From Colias croceus (lineage: Eukaryota > Arthropoda > Insecta > Lepidoptera > Pieridae): a stretch of 64,000 nt of DNA. Made by a program: the position numbers and the translations under genes. Positions 52,130-62,261 of the stretch are shown piece after piece (within the stretch, counting starts at the first letter, position 1; every line of letters starts with the position of its first letter). The notes beneath the pieces are model-generated. The model was not told the DNA's origin and searched no databases. It was given only the letters and a program-made list of their open reading frames with translations. The DNA lies in assembly GCF_905220415.1 (NCBI RefSeq), contig NC_059537.1, positions 6,163,122 through 6,227,121 of the forward strand, written 5' to 3'.

Positions 52130-52393
52130 TTTTTCTTTCCCTTTTTTCCCTTGATTACATAATTAGTCCTATCTAGTGTTTGTCTATATTTACTAATACA
52201 TATATTAACTTGGTGTTGGATAATTTATATATTGTGTTGTTTTCTATGTTTGTTGTAGATATCATCTGCGCTTGATTTGAAACTGTTGGATCTAATTTGA
52301 ACTTTTTGGACGTGAACAAACCCATTCACTACAGGACATTGGCAAAATTGTGGCAACGCAGTACTGCCATAAACTAAAATATTGAATTGAATT

Positions 52394-52405
52394 GACATTA
52401 GCGTA
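52394..52405. repeat. Target duplication of the I-type LINE (right)
   Basis: Exact copy of 46904-46915, directly after the ATTGA-repeat tail. Confidence 0.88.
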
Positions 52406-52648
52406 CGATCCAATAGAATAAGCGTTCGCCAAGTTCTAATCCACTTGGCTACCTGTCGTTTATCGTATTCGATAAGGCGTCAACGTTTGTAGAAAGAGAA
52501 ACGCTATAAATCGTATGCCACTTGGCTAGGGGGGCTGGTAATTTTAATATGTTCTATGAATAGGGCCGTAATAGGAGATGATATAACCTAATACAGAGTT
52601 ACCTGGAAATAACTACCACCGTAATAGGAAAACTACTCCTTTTTTTTT

Positions 52649-52996
52649 AACCGACTTCAAAAAAAAGGAGGAGACGAAAGGAGGAAACGAGAGCGCGGAA
52701 CGAGCGACAAAGAAGCACAATCGGACGTTGTCACGTTCAATTATCGTCAGTAAACCGACTTTACAGACAACCAATTTTTTTTTTTTTTTTTTTATGTATG
52801 TACACCGATTACTCCGAGGTTTCTGAACCGATTTACGTGATTCTTTTTTTTGTTCGATGCGGGATGGTGTCGAATTGGTCCCATAAAAATTTTATTCGGA
52901 TAGGCCCAGTAAGTTTTTATTTTATGAGCATTTTTGTCTGCATTTGTAAATGTTGCAAGTGCAAGTTTAAAGTCGGTTGTTTTTAACGCAGTTATC
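52649..52996. repeat. Interspersed repeat with AACCGACTTC ends, copy 2
   Basis: Inverted copy of the family at 24641-24913. It starts AACCGACTTCAAAAAAAAGG, carries a T-run at about 52773-52792, and ends AAGTCGGTTGTTTTTAACG. It has about 70 extra bases after the left end. Confidence 0.7.
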
Positions 52997-53443
52997 ATTA
53001 TAATCCTAATTCGGACCCATCAAAAATTCGATAAACAAGAGAATGTAAATGCTTTATCAAACGATAACAGTTTTTTGGCTCATAGAGCAGGCTCCAAGGA
53101 GATGTTCGTTTGCATAAATAGCGGACCTAAATCTGACTTCTGATATATATTGTATAGATCCCAGACATCCTATAGACAGATGTTGCCAACCAGTTTTGTG
53201 GTCCCCTTCCCCGCACCCCGGTTATTAAATATGGCATACAAAGAAAAAAATAAACATTTCCAAAACATGCCGCGTGGGGTATCAAATGAAAGAGCTTATT
53301 GAGTAGATCACGAATATATAGCATACTATAACATTTCTTACACTTTCTCTAAGATTTTTTAGAAAATTTACGAAAATGGTCCATTTTTGAGTTAACTTTA
53401 AACCACTATAGATTGAAAACTCATGAATATATTTTTTAAATTA
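52997..53443. other. Intergenic DNA
   Basis: No gene recognised. The stretch lies downstream of the minus-strand fragment at 53444-53680 and may be its decayed continuation. Confidence 0.35.
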
Positions 53444-53680
53444 TTATTTTAAATAATTAACAATAGTCCATTGTTTACGATTCAATAGTTCGTACAGTGA
53501 AATAGTTGCATGGGGGAGTGGGGGGGAGCATTCAAAGATGGCGAGTATATTTTCAAGTTTATGCCAGAAATAAAGGCCTAATACAAAAATATCGGTGTCA
53601 GGGCTTGGAATAATTATCTCTGCACTGTCGTTGTGTTTGACAGAATGAAAAATATGGCAGAACATTCTTGAATCAGCCTC
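53444..53680 (-). pseudogene. Fragment of a PDTD-box protein of probable transposon origin
   Basis: The minus strand reads EADSRMFCHIFHSV and then AEIIIPSPDTDIFVLGLYFW, ending at a stop. EADxRM and SPDTDVFV boxes occur in large uncharacterised proteins found in many copies in invertebrate genomes, often linked to transposons and possibly nuclease-like. Only this small part is visible and no start was found, so it is taken as a relic. Confidence 0.45.
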
Positions 53681-53721
53681 TTAACCCGTGTAGCGTCCTA
53701 CGCACAGCGGTTGTAGCGTAA

Positions 53722-54732
53722 AACGTCGTATTCACGGTCCATCTTGACGTACGTCCCGCCAAGGTCATACACGATGCACGACGCAAAACGACCGTGAATA
53801 GTCTTGACGTACGTCAATAATTATTATTATTACGTTGCTGGATGTGCACGACGAATTTTTCGTCCAGCGAGCATCCCCACCACCGCGAACGTCGTGCAAG
53901 CGCATCGTGCATCGTGCATGCTTGATCGTGAATAGGCTTGCTGTACAGCAGATCAGTGTTGCCAACAGAAATTAATGTAAATACTTGGAAACGTGGCCTA
54001 TTGATATGATTTTTTTGTGATAACTTAGTAGTTAGTTTAGTTTTGTGATAACGTAGTGAGTACATGAGCAAGCAAGAAACAGTTATTTTATATTTTTATG
54101 TACACAGGAAATACCCAATTATCATTACTTTTGGATCAACCTAGTACACATGGACAGTTTATATTCAGAAGTTATTATTTTAAAAGAACTCCAAGGCGAA
54201 TTGTTGAATAACAAAGATTTTATGCAAAAGTCCACTGCAGAAAAATGGCAATTTATTTAAAAAAAATGTCCTAACGAATTTGTTTGTTTAAAAAAAATGA
54301 TTAGCTATATTATACTCTCTGTTCCCGCCACTTCAGCATTTACTGAAAGAGTCTTTTCGGTCATGAATGTGAAGTGGCGGGAAGAGAGAAACCGAGCTTC
54401 ATTAAAAATTAATTAAAAATGAGCTCTTGAAATAAATTTAGATTTGGAATGTTTGGATTCATATAATTCATTTAAAAATAATGAAAAATTCTTAGGTACT
54501 GCAAAAAGTACAAAAAAACACATTTTTAAAAATATTTATTTACTCTTTATACATCCAGCACAGTGGATTTCTGGTGGTTTCAGAGGTCTCTTCTGGTGGG
54601 TAGCTTGATACTTCGGTGGCAACACTGGCAGCCTTGAGCTGACGTACAGCGGGGATGGACCGTGAATATGCGTCGTGCATCGTGTATGACCTTGGCGGGA
54701 CGTACGTCAAGATGGACCGTGAATAAGACGCT
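53722..54732 (+). mobile_element. 1011-bp MITE, copy 3
   Basis: Same orientation and exact length as copy 1 (38069-39079). Flanks are TAA on the left (53719-53721) and TTA on the right (54733-54735). Within the part read, it differs from copy 1 by an ACTATT/ATTATT change and matches copy 2 there. Confidence 0.87.
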
Positions 54733-56184
54733 TTACTCAAATTGTACTGAGAGCGTCCTGCGCAGCAAACGCTGTGCGTAACGCGGCCCGTGACATTGAA
54801 GGTCATCAGTAGAGACGTACAAGTGAATGTTTCCAGTATAAAAAATATTTCTCTATGCCTTAAACATTTATAATTCAAATCGACACGACTCCGAGACAGG
54901 AAATACAGACACCACAAAAAAAAAAAAAAAAGTGAATCATTGATTGAGTTGCGTCATCGGCCATAGTTTGTACTTTGTAAAGTTCGTCTTGTTCAACGAA
55001 TATTTGGATTGTGAATTATGCCGAGAGGAATAATTAGATGAGTGATAATTGAGACGTATATTACTGGAAATTTTACGTAGAATACGTTTATGATATTGGT
55101 TTTAGGGATATTTGAAGAATACTCAGTGAAAAAGTGTCTCAACTTTTCAGTGCGGAAGACGCAAAATGGCGCTTTTTTTCTTGTTTGTGAATAATGGATA
55201 TTTGTTATTATTCATAGTGAAATACGTTGTGTTAAATGTGTGAAAATATAAGTGAATGTATTTGGCAATCGTGTAGTGATATGAAAACGTGAATATGATC
55301 ATTTGATGACTCACCATTATCATGTAAGTGTTAGTAGGTATGTAAGCAATTAAAATTAAAACAAAAGAAAATCAATTTTTTTATAATTTTATAGAAAAAA
55401 TATATCGTCATGATTACATTTTTATGCTATAACTAGTTTCTTCCTCTTTCCAAAAATATATCATACATGGCATATAATTATAGAACAATAGGGTAAATAA
55501 AATTTTCAAACTCGGTAGTCATAAAAAAGCTAGATTTCGTAAACTACCTCGACATACTTGGGACGCATAACATCTGTGCGTATGCTTAACAGAGCAAGTA
55601 ATAGGTATAGGAAGAGACGGCACTCAGTACTTCGATTTCGAGCTCACGCACACATATGCATGTATTACTTAGGTTAAGTCTTATATCCCACCAAAAACAT
55701 AAATGTAAAAATTGGAGCCGAGTTCAATCGTTGACTTAATTTGCCAAAAAAAGAAATGAGATCTAAATGTGTGCCAAGTTCTGCAGACAGTCCAGAAATT
55801 TATTTACAAAGATGTATTAAGTTCTTAGGTTGACTGAAAACTCAATTGTTTTATTTTCCCTTAGAGAACAATGTTTATTCCAAAATATAACTTTTTTTTT
55901 TTGAATAATATAATTATTTTCACAAAGCAAACAACTAATGACCTATTGAACCCCATAATTTGATGAGGCTAGTTTTTAGAACCTCACAAAATATAAACAG
56001 TATGTAAAACAGTTTAAAAAAGTGGCTCGAAATGGTTCGTGTAAATATACACACGGCTGCTGCTCGCCAGTTCTCTTCGCTTGAACTCGGCTTGACACGC
56101 TGCCGCGTGTCTAGATACCAACCTATGAAAAGTTCACGTCAAAAATGATCCACATTGCTGCCAACATTTAAAAGTTGAAGTTGC
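54733..56184. other. Intergenic DNA with a possible untranslated first exon
   Basis: No coding exon recognised. A stretch rich in short upstream ATGs ends in a good donor (ATCAT/GTAAGTGTTAG at 55324). It could be a non-coding first exon of a plus-strand gene, but no following exon was seen. Confidence 0.25.
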
Positions 56185-56267
56185 TAGTGATGTCTCTTTG
56201 AGTACATATTATCGATAAAACTTCATATCGATATCGATAAAATTTTCGATGCTGGGTAACATCACTA
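56185..56267. mobile_element. 83-bp miniature inverted-repeat element rich in ATCGAT
   Basis: Ends TAGTGATGT and ACATCACTA are perfect inverses. Inside are clustered TATCGATA-type sites (about 56209-56250), also partly palindromic. It is too small to code. The target duplication is unclear. Confidence 0.55.
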
Positions 56268-57481
56268 CTAATTCTCATCCTTATTCAAATTTATAGGAAA
56301 TTAAAAATAAAACACCAACAATGTAGATCAATAAGTTTATTATAATATAATAATAATTACCTATATATAACATTTTTATATAATATTAAAACTCACTATT
56401 ATCAGCAAAAATGGATAATTCCATTTGAATTTTGAATTTTACTGAATATCTTTATTTAGGCATGTAGGACTTAATTCGGCTTAAATATTATGTGAATACA
56501 ACTAGATTCACATTTTATACTTTTCCTTGAAATATTTTGCGGGATTTCTATTTTAAAATCTCATTCTAAATTTCCAATATATCGTTGCCGTTCGGATCGC
56601 CATATTGGAATTGTAAGAAGTCGTTGTTTTCTTTGGACAAAACAATAATAATATTATCTCCTCTCCAATTGATTCTACAGCCAGAACATGACGTAATAGA
56701 GAAGTTTTCTCGTAAAAATTATTATTTTTTATATCTTCCTTTAATAGAACAGTCATTGGGTATATATTGCAAATACTTAGTCACAAATCACATTAATAAT
56801 TATTATCAATTATTATCTACACAAAGATTTTAACATTGTTTACACATAACACTTTTTCTTCTTCTTTCACTTTTGGCAGAAATATAACAAATTAAAAAAT
56901 TCAATGTACTGTACATTAACTGAGTAAATAAGTAAGAAAATCTACGATATACGAAGAACAGATTTTGTTTATCTTCCACCAAAACAATTAATAAAACGCC
57001 ATTTTGAATTCAAATTTCAAACAACAAATCAACATCAAGAGGTTGTCTATGCTTAAGTCTTAACCATTGACAAGAAATCGAAGAAAGAAAGAAATAATTT
57101 ATTAATGTATTAGCTTAAAATTAAAATATACAAAAATAAGGTTTAAAAAAAAATAAGAAATAATAATAAATAATTAAAACTAAAATATTAAATCTAATAT
57201 TAAATGATTACATCGGAGGGGCCAACATTAGAAATGTTTTTATTTTTTCTAAAAGTTGGCAGAACAGACTCTCCCTTAGGTCTTTGAAAAGTACAAAATA
57301 ATTTGAACTGTATGTCAATTGAATGAAGTTTAAAATTGCTTGATAATGGAAGCCTAACCAAAACGATGTTCTTAAGGACGCGTTTACGAATCTGACAAAA
57401 ATAAGCAGTTTTTCGGTACATTTTGCGACAAAATAATACAAAACCAAATTAAACTAATAATTACTATAGATAGATTAATCC
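56268..57481. other. AT-rich intergenic DNA
   Basis: Open frames of 60-80 codons occur on both strands but show no recognised motif and look like chance frames. Confidence 0.4.
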
Positions 57482-57485
57482 TTAA

Positions 57486-58446
57486 CCCTCAATTCACTAG
57501 GTGAAATTTGCTAACATAAACAGCTTCCATGAGTCCACTGGACTCATATATTTTCTTGGCGTGTTTTTTTCAAATAAAACTCTTTTTTTTATTAAGTTTT
57601 TTTATTATTATTTTTAAATGTTTATTAAGGCACTACAAAAAAATAATAAAACTGGATAAACTTCTGAAATACTCTTAAAAATAAAAAAAAACTTATTCTA
57701 ATAGTCTTAGAAAACAGAGTTATTTTCAAAGCCCTACAATAATGGCAAATATTTTTAACTAATGGCTCTTTTTAATTTTATAAGACTTCTAAAGGAATGC
57801 AAAACCGAAAATAAACAACAAAAATGTACGCTTCTATACAAAAAAATAAAACGTGCAATGGGGTATTGCCACCGATTGCAGGCAGCGACGGCATGCCATT
57901 TTTGAGCAACTCAAACATACAGGCTTCAGACATCTAGTGCCTGAATGTGCAGTCTTTGTTCTCTTTTTGTAATTACATGGATAACAATGCTTTCTTTCTG
58001 TCCTAGATAGCTTGTCTTCGGTTTCAGAATGGCTCGCATCTTCATCATTCATAATTTGTGTGATCCATGATTCCAAAACAGAATCTGCCTGGTCTTCATT
58101 CATATTTACAACTTTATGTTGTTTTAGATCCATTTTACAAACCTACAACAACAACAAATATTAAAATACATATTTTTATATCATTAATACGACAAATAAG
58201 CAACATTTAAGAATCGTAACAAATAAATAAAATATTACTTAATTCACTAGTATGAGTCCATGGGACTCACTCGACGTAATAACTTACCTATTACGCAGCG
58301 CAGGCGCACGTCCTCTCGCTACCGCGGTGCCCACGTCACTGCAGGAAGGTACTGAGACGGTGGAGGAAATAAGTCACCAGGGGAAAAAAATATAATAGTT
58401 TGAAAGTTCGATGTGAGTCCAATGGACTCAGGTAGTGAATTAAGGG
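57486..58446. mobile_element. Internally deleted piggyBac-type element, 961 bp
   Basis: Flanked by TTAA on both sides (57482-57485 and 58447-58450), the obligatory piggyBac target. Ends are CCCTCAATTCACTA and, inverted, CCCTTAATTCACTA. Three near-perfect palindromes of the TGAGTCCA-N-TGGACTCA type lie at about 57531, 58254 and 58413. The interior has a short minus-strand ORF with the two ends of a transposase. Confidence 0.88.
57834..58133 (-). pseudogene. piggyBac transposase relic, N- and C-termini fused (99 aa)
   Basis: The first 40 residues (ADSVLESWITQIMNDEDASH) resemble the acidic N-terminal part of piggyBac-type transposases. They run straight into a Cys-rich end (RKHCYPCNYKKRTKTAHSG, then CLKPVCLSCSKMACRRC) like the C-terminal zinc domain that binds the element ends. 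The whole DDD catalytic core is missing. It begins at a Met (58133) and ends at a stop in frame, so it is one continuous ORF. It could in theory make a DNA-binding peptide without catalysis. A fusion by internal deletion is the simplest reading. Confidence 0.65.
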
Positions 58447-58450
58447 TTAA

Positions 58451-58984
58451 TCTTTAAATGGTAGCAATTTTTTAGTCGAAAATTTTGGTTTATAATATTA
58501 TAAAAAATATTTTCCGTTGCCCTTTCACACAAAATTGACAATATCGTGCTGAATAAAGGAACATTTTTCATGTATTTAATAAAATAAATTTAATGATTTA
58601 AAAATATTTTAAGTAAGCAGACATGTCCAACTCAAAAAGGTAGCAAAGAAAACTATCAAAATGTTACAAATAGGCTGAGAAATCAAACCTTATTTTTTCA
58701 CATATTTAGTTGTAACGCGTGATACTTATTGGATTGAAATAAGGGTTATTTTACTGGCTCATCTTGATTTATTGCACAAAAATTTGTAATGAAATATTTT
58801 AGTCTGCGCTCGGCCGCCGTTGTGAGTGGAGTGTGGACACTGTGACGCTTGTAATCAGCTCCTCGTTTACGAAAAGATCACTGTATGAATACAAAATATT
58901 TGACCTAATAAACTTGATCCTTCACGCATTCATTTTATTTATAGATTTTATACTTATGGGATTATAAATTTCATATTTAGTTTC
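58451..58984. other. AT-rich DNA between the piggyBac relic and the rDNA spacer
   Basis: No gene or repeat recognised and no 28S rRNA sequence seen. The 120-bp spacer array starts abruptly at its right end. Confidence 0.5.
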
Positions 58985-61000
58985 TGACTTGATGGAGTGA
59001 CCTGAAGGTGTACTTCGAAGACTGCTACTGGAACTAATAAACGATTAGAGCTAGGTGTGCCGAGTTTGGGCTCATTTTGTTAGTTATGTTGAGACCTTAC
59101 CTCCAGACTTGATGGAGTGACCTGCAGGTGTACTTCGAAGACGGCTACTGGAACTAATAGACGAGTAGAGCTAGGTATGCCGAGTTTGGGCTCGTTTTGT
59201 TAGTTACATTGAGACCATACCTCCAGACTTGATGGAGTGACCTGAAGGTGTACTTCGAAGACTGCTACTGGAACTAATAAACGATTAGAGCTAGGTGTGT
59301 CGAGTTTGGGCTCATTTTGTTAGTTATGTTGAGACCTTACCACCGGACTTGATGGAGTGACCTGCAGGTGTACTTCGAAGACGGCTACTGGAACTAATAG
59401 ACGAGTAGAGCTAGGTATGCCGAGTTTGGGCTCGTTTTGTTAGTTACATTGAGACCATACCTCCAGACTTGATGGAGTGACCTGAAGGTGTACTTCGAAG
59501 ACTGCTACTGGAACTAATAAACGATTAGAGCTAGGTGTGTCGAGTTTGGGTTCATTTTGTTAGTTATGTTGAGACCTTACCACCGGACTTGATGGAGTGA
59601 CCTGCAGGTGTACTTCGAAGACGGCTACTGGAACTAATAGACGAGTAGAGCTAGGTATGCCGAGTTTGGGCTCGTTTTGTTAGTTACATTGAGACCATAC
59701 CTCCAGACTTGATGGAGTGACCTGAAGGTGTACTTCGAAGACTGCTACTGGAACTAATAAACGATTAGAGCTAGGTGTGCCGAGTTTGGGCTCGTTTTGT
59801 TAGTTATGTTGAGACCTTACCACCGGACTTAATGGAGTGACCTGCAGGTGTACTTCGAAGACTGCTACTGGAACTATTAGACGAGTAGAGCTAGGTGTGC
59901 CGAGTTTGGGTTCATTTTGTTAGTTATGTTGAGACCTTACCTCCAGACTTGATGGAGTGACCTGCAGGTGTACTTCGAAGACGGCTACTGGAACTAATAG
60001 ACGAGTAGAGCTAGGTATGCCGAGTTTGGGCTCGTTTTGTTAGTTACATTGAGACCATACCTCCAGACTTGATGGAGTGACCTGAAGGTGTACTTCGAAG
60101 ACTGCTACTGGAACTAATAAACGATTAGAGCTAGGTGTGTCGAGTTTGGGCTCATTTTGTTAGTTATGTTGAGACCTTACCTCCGGATTTGATGGAGTGT
60201 CCTGAAGGTGTACTTCGAAGACTGCTACTGGAACTAATAGACGAGTAGAGACTAGGTGTGCCGAGTTTGGGCTCGTTTTGTTAGTTATGTTGAGACCTTA
60301 CCACCGGACTTAATGGAGTGACCTGCAGGTGTACTTCGAAGACTGCTACTGGAACTATTAGACGAGTAGAGCTAGGTGTGCCGAGTTTGGGTTCATTTTG
60401 TTAGTTATGTTGAGACCTTACCACCGGACTTGATGGAGTGACCTGCAGGTGTACTTCGAAGACTTCTACTGGAACTAATAGACGGTTAGAGCTAGGTGTG
60501 CCGAGTTTGGGCTCATTTTGTTAGTTATATTGAGACCTTACCTCCGGACTTGATGGAGTGTCCTGAAGGTGTACTTCGAAGACTGCTACTGGAACTAATA
60601 GACGAGTAGAGCTAGGTGTGCCGAGTTTGGGCTCATTTTGTTAGTTATGTTGAGACCTTACCTCCGGACTTGATGGAGTGACCTGCAGGTGTACTTCGAA
60701 GACTGCTACTGGAACTAATAAACGATTAGAGCTAGGTGTATCGAGTTTGGGTTCATTTTGTTAGTTATGTTGAGACCTTACCTCCGGACTTGATGGAGTG
60801 TCCTGAAGGTGTACTTCGAAGACTGCTACTGGAACTAATAGACGAGTAGAGCTAGGTGTGCCGAGTTTGGGCTCGTTTTGTTAGTTATGATGAGACCTTA
60901 CCTCGGGACTTGATGGAGTGACCTGAAGGTGTACTTCGAAGACTGCTACTGGAACTAATAGACGAGTAGAGCTAGGTGAGGCGAGTTTGGGCTTGTTTTG
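58985..61000 (+). repeat. rDNA intergenic-spacer tandem array, about 17 units of 120 bp
   Basis: Units start GACTTGATGGAGTG and recur every 120 bases (58985, 59105, 59225 and so on). A one-base insertion near 60250 shifts the later phase by one. The last unit is cut short. In the left two thirds two unit types alternate: CCTGAAGG with ACTGCTAC and AAACGATT, and CCTGCAGG with ACGGCTAC and AGACGAGT, giving a 240-bp higher order. The array lies about 1.3 kb upstream of the 18S gene on the same strand. Such arrays often act as Pol I enhancers or spacer promoters; that role is inferred from position. Confidence 0.92.
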
Positions 61001-61047
61001 TCTTCGAAGTACACCTTCAGGACACTTCATCAAGTCCGGAGGTAAGG
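61001..61047 (-). repeat. Inverted fragment of the 120-bp spacer unit closing the array
   Basis: TCTTCGAAGTACACCTTCAG through to CGGAGGTAAGG is the reverse complement of the unit start. It pairs with the start of the last unit (about 60896-60943) across a loop of about 57 bases. Confidence 0.85.
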
Positions 61048-61079
61048 TCGCCCTCTTTTGTCGTTGTTGTTGTTGTTGT

Positions 61080-61111
<32 letters not shown>

Positions 61112-61658
61112 AATTTATTTAATATGGACCACGAAATTTATAATCATGAATTATTTTTGACGACTGCACGCCGTAACTGCACGCGTGCAAAGTTTTTTGA
61201 CTTGACCTTGAAAACACGAGGCGTTAGTCGCGCGCGGCGTATGTTTGTATGTATGTATGTATTATGTATGTATGTATGTATGTATGTACATATGCCGTGC
61301 GTGATACGTGAATAGTATCTGAAAAAATTAAACAAGCAGAAACATCGTAGCCGGGATGCGAGACAATCGGTGCGCGAGGCTAGCGAAGACGGGGGGGCGT
61401 TGCGCGTGCGCAGCGAGACATTTGTACGTACGTATGTGTATGTATCATTATTTCGTCGCTGTTGTACCGCGTCGCCCGTGTGCTCTGCGCTCTCCTCGTT
61501 GCCGCCGTTCGCGTGTCGGTGTGGGGTTGGTGTTTGGTGGTGAGTCTGACAGAGTTGTAGAGTAGTGTGTTAGTTCTATGAAATAATAAAAGACCACCAA
61601 AGATGATGATATTGTAAAAGCGTTTGTGCATACGGCGCGATACAGTTTTTAATCTTTA

Positions 61659-61691
<33 letters not shown>

Positions 61692-62261
61692 GAAATTAGT
61701 AACTGTAGTAACATTGCGTCTGCCGACGGTTTGATAGATTGTCAGTTTCGTAGATTGTATTTTATATGTGTAGTGTAATAAATATTACGCATCTTGATAC
61801 ACTCTCGGAGCGCAGACCGTGAAGAATATACGACTACTATTGAACGGCAGTATAAATTTTTTTATTGTTCACATCGCACACGTTTGTGATGTACCAATGG
61901 GCTTTTATCAGATGTTTATATGTGGTCGCAATTTTCGATCCTTCCACTCTCCGTGCGTAGATTGATCGTTTGCGTCATAAAAGTTGACCGATATTAAAAT
62001 TTTTCCTTCGCTTGATGCGAATGGGAATTGTTAAGGGGTGTCTCGTTAAGATGATACTTTCAACGATTTAACTGACTGTGTTCAGATTTATCCACGTGTG
62101 CGCGCGCGCGTGTGTGAATAGTGTGCGTGTGACGGTCGCCGCCGTTGCATATCATGTTATTTAAACACGCCGCGCGCATATGTATGTATGTATATAGAGA
62201 AGCGAACGTCGCGGCGGCATCGTCGTGTCACGTTTGAGGCTCTAGCGGAAGCTTTAGTTAG
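61048..62261 (+). other. rDNA promoter region and 5' external transcribed spacer
   Basis: Lies between the spacer array and the 18S start. It contains simple repeats: TTG (about 61062-61108), GTAT (about 61241-61287) and GTA (about 61663-61692), plus an alternating CG/TG tract near 62098-62112. The Pol I start site must be here but could not be placed from sequence. Open frames in this part are not genes. Confidence 0.7.

Larger units (their letters stand above)
46916..52393 (+). mobile_element. Full-length I-superfamily LINE with 12-bp target duplication
   Basis: 5478 bp between two copies of GACATTAGCGTA. It has a 5' leader of about 158 bases, ORF1, ORF2 with RNase H, about 250 bases of 3' UTR and a short ATTGA-repeat tail (ATTGAATTGAATT) in place of poly(A). 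It is inserted near the right end of the Harbinger element. Both ORFs are open. Confidence 0.93.
38015..52528. mobile_element. PIF/Harbinger composite element with nested insertions
   Basis: A transposase gene (plus) and a Myb/MADF-like gene (minus) lie between two imperfect inverted ends. Each end carries TAGCCAAGTGGC twice: 38015 and 40128 on the left, and inverted at 52516-52528 and about 52440-52451 on the right. The spacing is similar on both sides once nested MITEs are subtracted. More inward, GGCG-AACG and TAGCGTACGCTA-like patches also match. Nested inside are two 1011-bp MITEs, a CACTG-ended element, a family C repeat and an I-type LINE. The core would be roughly 5.8 kb. A clean 3-bp target duplication was not seen at the outer ends, so those bounds are approximate. 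Confidence 0.7.

Noticed and set aside
56553..56833. Frames of 67 and 82 aa on opposite strands
   Set aside because: AT-rich chance frames with no motif or start context.
58985..61000. CRISPR-like direct repeats
   Set aside because: Whole 120-bp units are repeated without unique spacers; this is an rDNA spacer array in a eukaryote.
61058..61631. Short frames in the transcribed spacer
   Set aside because: They run through simple TTG and GTAT repeats upstream of 18S rRNA and show no coding features.
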